Shown piece by piece: positions 53,126 to 56,287 of a stretch of DNA of 56,287 bases (position 1 is the stretch's first letter; the number at the start of each line of letters is the position of its first letter). This stretch comes from Saprospiraceae bacterium. GTDB taxonomy: Bacteria > Bacteroidota > Bacteroidia > Chitinophagales > Saprospiraceae. Both the position numbers and the translations under genes were made by a program. Location of the stretch: contig JAGQWZ010000549.1 in the NCBI GenBank assembly GCA_020436835.1, forward strand, positions 1 through 56,287, written 5' to 3'. Below the pieces are notes generated by a model. The model did no database searches, was not told the origin of the DNA, and saw nothing but the letters and a program-made list of their open reading frames with translations.

Positions 53126-54025
53126 ATGAATGAAGCCGTAACCAAATTAATGGAGAGACTCCAGACTATTTTTGATGAATTTATCCTCCTGGTGCCGAAC
53201 ATAGCCCTTAGCCTGGTCGTGGCAGTGATTGGATTTCTGGTTGTCCGGTTTATTCAAAGGCGGATGAAAAAATTACTTTTCAGCCAACTGGAAAATCATT
53301 CCATGAGTATAATCATGAGTAAGGTGATCGCCTTCATATTATCAATTGGGCTTCTTTTTCTCATTCTGGGAATTCTTCAACTGGATAAACTGCTGACTTC
53401 ATTGCTTGCCACGGCAGGTGTCCTTGGACTGGCCATTGGTCTGGCCCTGCAGGAACCACTGACAAATGCATTCAGTGGAATTATGCTGTCGATCAAGCAA
53501 AGACTCCGGATAGGGGATCTTGTAGAGACCAATGACTATTTTGGAACAGTAACAGAAATCAATCTTCGCTCCACCATTGTACATACTTTTGGCGGCCAGG
53601 TGGTAACCATTCCAAATAAATCCGTCATTCAAAATCCGATGGTAAATTATTCCTATTTGGGTAAAAGAAGGGTGGAACTGGATTGTGGAATTTCGTATGC
53701 TGAAAATCTGGATCAGGTAGAAGAAGTTGTGAGAAAAGCAATGGAATCGGTAGAACATTTGGATACAGAACCAGTTGATTTCTTCTATACTGAATTTGGT
53801 AACTCCTCAATTAATTTTCGCGTACGGTTCTGGATTGACGAGGTAAAACAAAAACCTTTTTTCGAAGCCCGTAGTGAAGCCTTGCGAAATATCAAGCGTG
53901 CCTTCGATCAGAATGATATCCTGATTCCATTCCCGATTCGCACTTTGGACTTTGGCATCAAGGGAGGAGAGACCTTTCAGGAACAAATGTTGAGTGTACA
54001 ACATAACGGTTCCAGTGGACAATAG
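53126..54025 (+). CDS. Mechanosensitive channel, MscS family
   Basis: This is a second MscS-type channel. From the ATG at 53126 it has 299 residues; a GTG at 53078 would add 16. The helices are FILLVPNIALSLVVAVIGFL, IIMSKVIAFILSIGLLFLIL and the pore helix LATAGVLGLAIGLALQEPLT, followed by the beta domain RLRIGDLVETNDYFGTVTEI and FGGQVVTIPNKSVIQNPMV. It differs clearly from the divergent neighbour and is not a recent duplicate. It is probably an osmotic safety valve with a different opening threshold. Confidence 0.9.
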   Translation: MNEAVTKLMERLQTIFDEFILLVPNIALSLVVAVIGFLVVRFIQRRMKKLLFSQLENHSMSIIMSKVIAFILSIGLLFLILGILQLDKLLTSLLATAGVLGLAIGLALQEPLTNAFSGIMLSIKQRLRIGDLVETNDYFGTVTEINLRSTIVHTFGGQVVTIPNKSVIQNPMVNYSYLGKRRVELDCGISYAENLDQVEEVVRKAMESVEHLDTEPVDFFYTEFGNSSINFRVRFWIDEVKQKPFFEARSEALRNIKRAFDQNDILIPFPIRTLDFGIKGGETFQEQMLSVQHNGSSGQ

Positions 54026-54143
54026 TATGGACTGGGGAATCCTCCTTGCGAGCGTTAATCGAAAGGGTTCAGATCATTTTAAAAAAAGAAGAAACTTAGT
54101 TATCCTTATAGTTAATTTCTAATATCTGCCAATTGGATATTTT

Positions 54144-55544
54144 ATGACTCGAAGGTTCATGATGTTTTGTTTGTTCTGTATTTGCATGAGCAATTTGTTG
54201 CTTGCGCAAAAGTCAGTTAAAGAAAGGGTTTTCGTACTCACTGATATCTCCAACGAACCAGACGATGAAGAATCCCTGGTCAGATTTCTGGTATATAGTA
54301 ATGAGTATGATATAGAAGGCATAGTCGCTACTACTTCCACCTGGTTACGAAGCAATCCCAGAGAAGATCTGGTACGCCGGCAACTATATGCCTACGGTCT
54401 GGTGAAGAATAATCTGGAGAAACATAAAATGGGCTTCCCTTCCAAGAATGATCTATTGCAGAAGGTTGCCACCGGTCAACCTGATTATGGAATGGAGGCG
54501 GTTGGAGATGGAAAGTCCAGTCCCGGCTCCCGCCTGCTGGAAGCTGCCGTAGACCGGCAAGACGAGCGGGTTCTTTGGGTATCTGTTTGGGGAGGTGCCA
54601 ACACCCTGGCTCAAACTCTGTGGGATGTACGTAAGGAGCGGTCTGACGAAGCCCTGCAAAAGTTCATATCAAAAATAAAAGTATATACCATTTCCGATCA
54701 GGACGATGCCGGACCCTGGATACGGAAGGAATTTCCTAATCTATTTTATATTGTTTCACCCAGCACGCCGGATTGGAAGGAGTATTATCGAGCCACCTGG
54801 ACCGGAATCAGTGGAGACCGGCACTATAAAAACGGACCGCATTATGCTTTTAATTTAGTAGACAATCCATGGCTCAAGGAAAATATTATTGACCATGGCC
54901 CCCTGGGAAATCTCTATCCTCCCCTGGCTTATATTATGGAAGGAGATACCCCGTCTTTTCTAGGACTAATTCAGAATGGACTTGGTTGGTCAGTATCACC
55001 AGCCTATGGAGGATGGGGAGGCCGCTACGACTTGTATACTGTTCATGGTGAAACCCGGCCAATTTGGACCGACACCCAGAATAATATAGATTGCATCACC
55101 CTGGACGATCAAACCTATTGCAGTGGTCAGGCCACGATCTGGCGTTGGCGACAGGATTTCCAGCATGATTTCGCTGCCCGTATGGATTGGTGCATCTCTT
55201 CCGACTTCCAAAATGCCAACCACAATCCGGTCGCTATATTGAATGGAGATGACTCCCGGGAAGTGCTAAAAATTCCGGCTAAAACGAATGAAATTATCAA
55301 GTTGTCTGCCGCTGGTTCTCTGGATCCGGATGGCGACAATCTTTCGTTCCTATGGATGATGTATCCCGAAGCTTCTACCGAGGGCACCAGGGCCAGACTG
55401 GAACATGAGTCTACTCCATCTGCCGTATTAACTGTTGAAGATGATAGCCAGGAGGGTGATTTACATATCCTTCTAAAAATTTCGGACAATGGAGAACCTT
55501 CTCTCGTTAGCTACCGCAGAATTATTGTTCAGATTAGTAAATAA
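54144..55544 (+). CDS. Secreted DUF1593 (nucleoside hydrolase-like) protein
   Basis: This 466-residue exported protein has a signal peptide (MMFCLFCICMSNLLLAQ). The N-terminal domain resembles inosine-uridine nucleoside hydrolases: VLTDISNEPDDEES with Asp34, Asp40 and Asp41 in place of the DxDPGxDD calcium site, plus IEGIVATTSTW and VWGGANTLAQTLWDV. This is the DUF1593 pattern. The last 90 residues form an Ig- or PKD-like beta domain (LSAAGSLDPDGDNLSFLWMM) common in secreted polysaccharide-active proteins. Hydrolysis of an N-glycoside or glycan is plausible but not known. A kinase gene starts three bases downstream. Confidence 0.85.
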   Translation: MTRRFMMFCLFCICMSNLLLAQKSVKERVFVLTDISNEPDDEESLVRFLVYSNEYDIEGIVATTSTWLRSNPREDLVRRQLYAYGLVKNNLEKHKMGFPSKNDLLQKVATGQPDYGMEAVGDGKSSPGSRLLEAAVDRQDERVLWVSVWGGANTLAQTLWDVRKERSDEALQKFISKIKVYTISDQDDAGPWIRKEFPNLFYIVSPSTPDWKEYYRATWTGISGDRHYKNGPHYAFNLVDNPWLKENIIDHGPLGNLYPPLAYIMEGDTPSFLGLIQNGLGWSVSPAYGGWGGRYDLYTVHGETRPIWTDTQNNIDCITLDDQTYCSGQATIWRWRQDFQHDFAARMDWCISSDFQNANHNPVAILNGDDSREVLKIPAKTNEIIKLSAAGSLDPDGDNLSFLWMMYPEASTEGTRARLEHESTPSAVLTVEDDSQEGDLHILLKISDNGEPSLVSYRRIIVQISK

Positions 55545-55547
55545 CTC

Positions 55548-56287
55548 ATGTCCCTAAAATCCATTTTTCGGGAGCAATTTCCCCGGGCTTTTTTTCTGGA
55601 TGGAAAAGATATGATCTCTCTTGAGACGTATCTCAATAGCAGAGATCGTCTGAGTGATAAAGAAAAGATTATCGCCGCCTCGAAACCTGGAGAAGGAAAC
55701 ATGAATTATGTACTCAGAATAACAACAAATCATCGGTCCTTCATCATAAAGCAAGCCAGACCATGGGTTGAAAAGTATCCGCAAATACCAGCACCAGTTG
55801 AACGTTCAGTGGTGGAATCTACGTTTTTACAAAAAGCACAGGAGGAAAAGGAACTGTCTGCTTTCAGCCCAAAAATATTGTGGTCCGATCCGGATAATTT
55901 TATCCTGGCCATGGAAGATCTTGGAGAAGCAACTGACTACACTTTCCTTTATAAAAAAGAAAATAAATTTGGTACATCTGATCTGGAAAATGCTACAAAA
56001 TATTTAAAGATATTGCACGGGTTACCAATAGATAGATTTCCCGAAAATGCGAAAATGCGAAAATTAAACCATGAACATATATTTGATTTTCCTTTTCAAA
56101 AAAAAAATGGACTGGACCTGGATCAGACCCAAAAGGGCCTCAATGCAGTAGCAGCGCCCTTCAAGACCGATGGTTTTCTAAAAAATAAAATTCAGCGTCT
56201 TGGCGCTATTTATCTTGCTCAGGGGCGTTGTCTGATTCACGGTGACTTTTATCCTGGAAGCTGGCTAAAGTCGCCGGCAGGGATCAG
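55548..56287 (+). CDS. Phosphotransferase, 5-methylthioribose kinase-like (partial)
   Basis: The ATG at 55548 begins three bases after the DUF1593 stop and the frame stays open to the window end (246 codons), so the 3-prime end is missing. The nucleotide loop reads GEGNMNYVLRI (48-58), and SFIIKQARPWVEKYP supplies the ATP-binding lysine. The catalytic loop begins LIHGDFYPGSW with His231 and Asp233. These follow the pattern of methylthioribose kinase (MtnK) in the APH-like kinase family, which phosphorylates the sugar of methylthioadenosine salvage. A different sugar or ribose-like substrate released by the preceding hydrolase-like protein is possible. Confidence 0.72.
   Translation, partial: MSLKSIFREQFPRAFFLDGKDMISLETYLNSRDRLSDKEKIIAASKPGEGNMNYVLRITTNHRSFIIKQARPWVEKYPQIPAPVERSVVESTFLQKAQEEKELSAFSPKILWSDPDNFILAMEDLGEATDYTFLYKKENKFGTSDLENATKYLKILHGLPIDRFPENAKMRKLNHEHIFDFPFQKKNGLDLDQTQKGLNAVAAPFKTDGFLKNKIQRLGAIYLAQGRCLIHGDFYPGSWLKSPAGI

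Noticed and set aside
1..56287. CRISPR arrays, insertion sequences, integrases, tRNA or rRNA genes
   Set aside because: No spaced direct repeats, transposase motifs, terminal inverted repeats with target duplications, or cloverleaf sequences were recognised.

Overview
The window looks like chromosomal DNA from a member of the Bacteroidota. The evidence is a PorQ-like type IX secretion protein, a PorE-like OmpA/beta-propeller protein, a eukaryote-type citrate synthase, an RsfS-FtsH gene pair, TAnnTTTG-type -7 promoter elements, and gene starts without obvious Shine-Dalgarno sequences and with many TTG or GTG codons. The mixture of secreted TPR-CHAT proteins, OmpA/PD40 proteins and Gfo/Idh/MocA enzymes would suit the Saprospiria, but that placement is inference. 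I see no rRNA, tRNA, CRISPR array, insertion sequence or prophage.

Layout. 1-5.0 kb: a minus-strand citrate synthase-gcvH-(VanZ-like) group, then DUF3109 and a PpiD/SurA-type chaperone on the plus strand. 5.2-6.8 kb: a YwqK-like lipoprotein overlapping porQ. 6.9-12.2 kb: mfd overlapping two bacterial PH-domain membrane proteins. 12.4-19.5 kb: a plus-strand GHMP kinase, facing a minus-strand series birA-cinA-E2 acyltransferase-OmpA/PD40/SPOR-like protein-methyltransferase. 19.5-21.9 kb: rsfS-ftsH. 22-24.6 kb: a GH109-like Tat-exported oxidoreductase-fold enzyme, methylmalonyl-CoA epimerase and a TauE/SafE permease, nearly contiguous. 24.7-26 kb: an ECF sigma factor with an overlapping membrane TPR partner. 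26-33.7 kb: small accessory genes (acetyltransferases, secreted esterase, metzincin-like lipoprotein, thioredoxin, DUF4185-like propeller, hydrolase).

The most unusual part is 33.8-39.7 kb. A secreted, membrane-anchored TPR-CHAT (caspase-fold) protease converges on a two-gene operon that encodes an outer-membrane barrel and a cholesterol-dependent-cytolysin-like (CDC-like) lipoprotein. The cytolysin keeps the pore-forming core motifs but lacks the cholesterol-recognition undecapeptide and carries a different C-terminal domain. An 11-bp perfect inverted repeat covers the first start codon of the operon. This may be a protease/pore-former effector system, but the functional link between the protease and the pore-former is inferred only from proximity.

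40-56 kb: a universal stress protein and tandem 21-bp-spaced palindromes; an unusual SDR protein with a zinc-ribbon-like N-terminal region and no catalytic tyrosine; a purine permease; a six-gene minus-strand catabolic operon (Gfo/Idh, SDR, ROK kinase without the zinc cysteines, SIS isomerase, MetE-like, UlaG-like); two convergent DinB-like proteins and an SDR; a divergent pair of MscS channels; and a secreted nucleoside-hydrolase-like DUF1593 protein followed directly by a methylthioribose-kinase-like gene cut by the window end.
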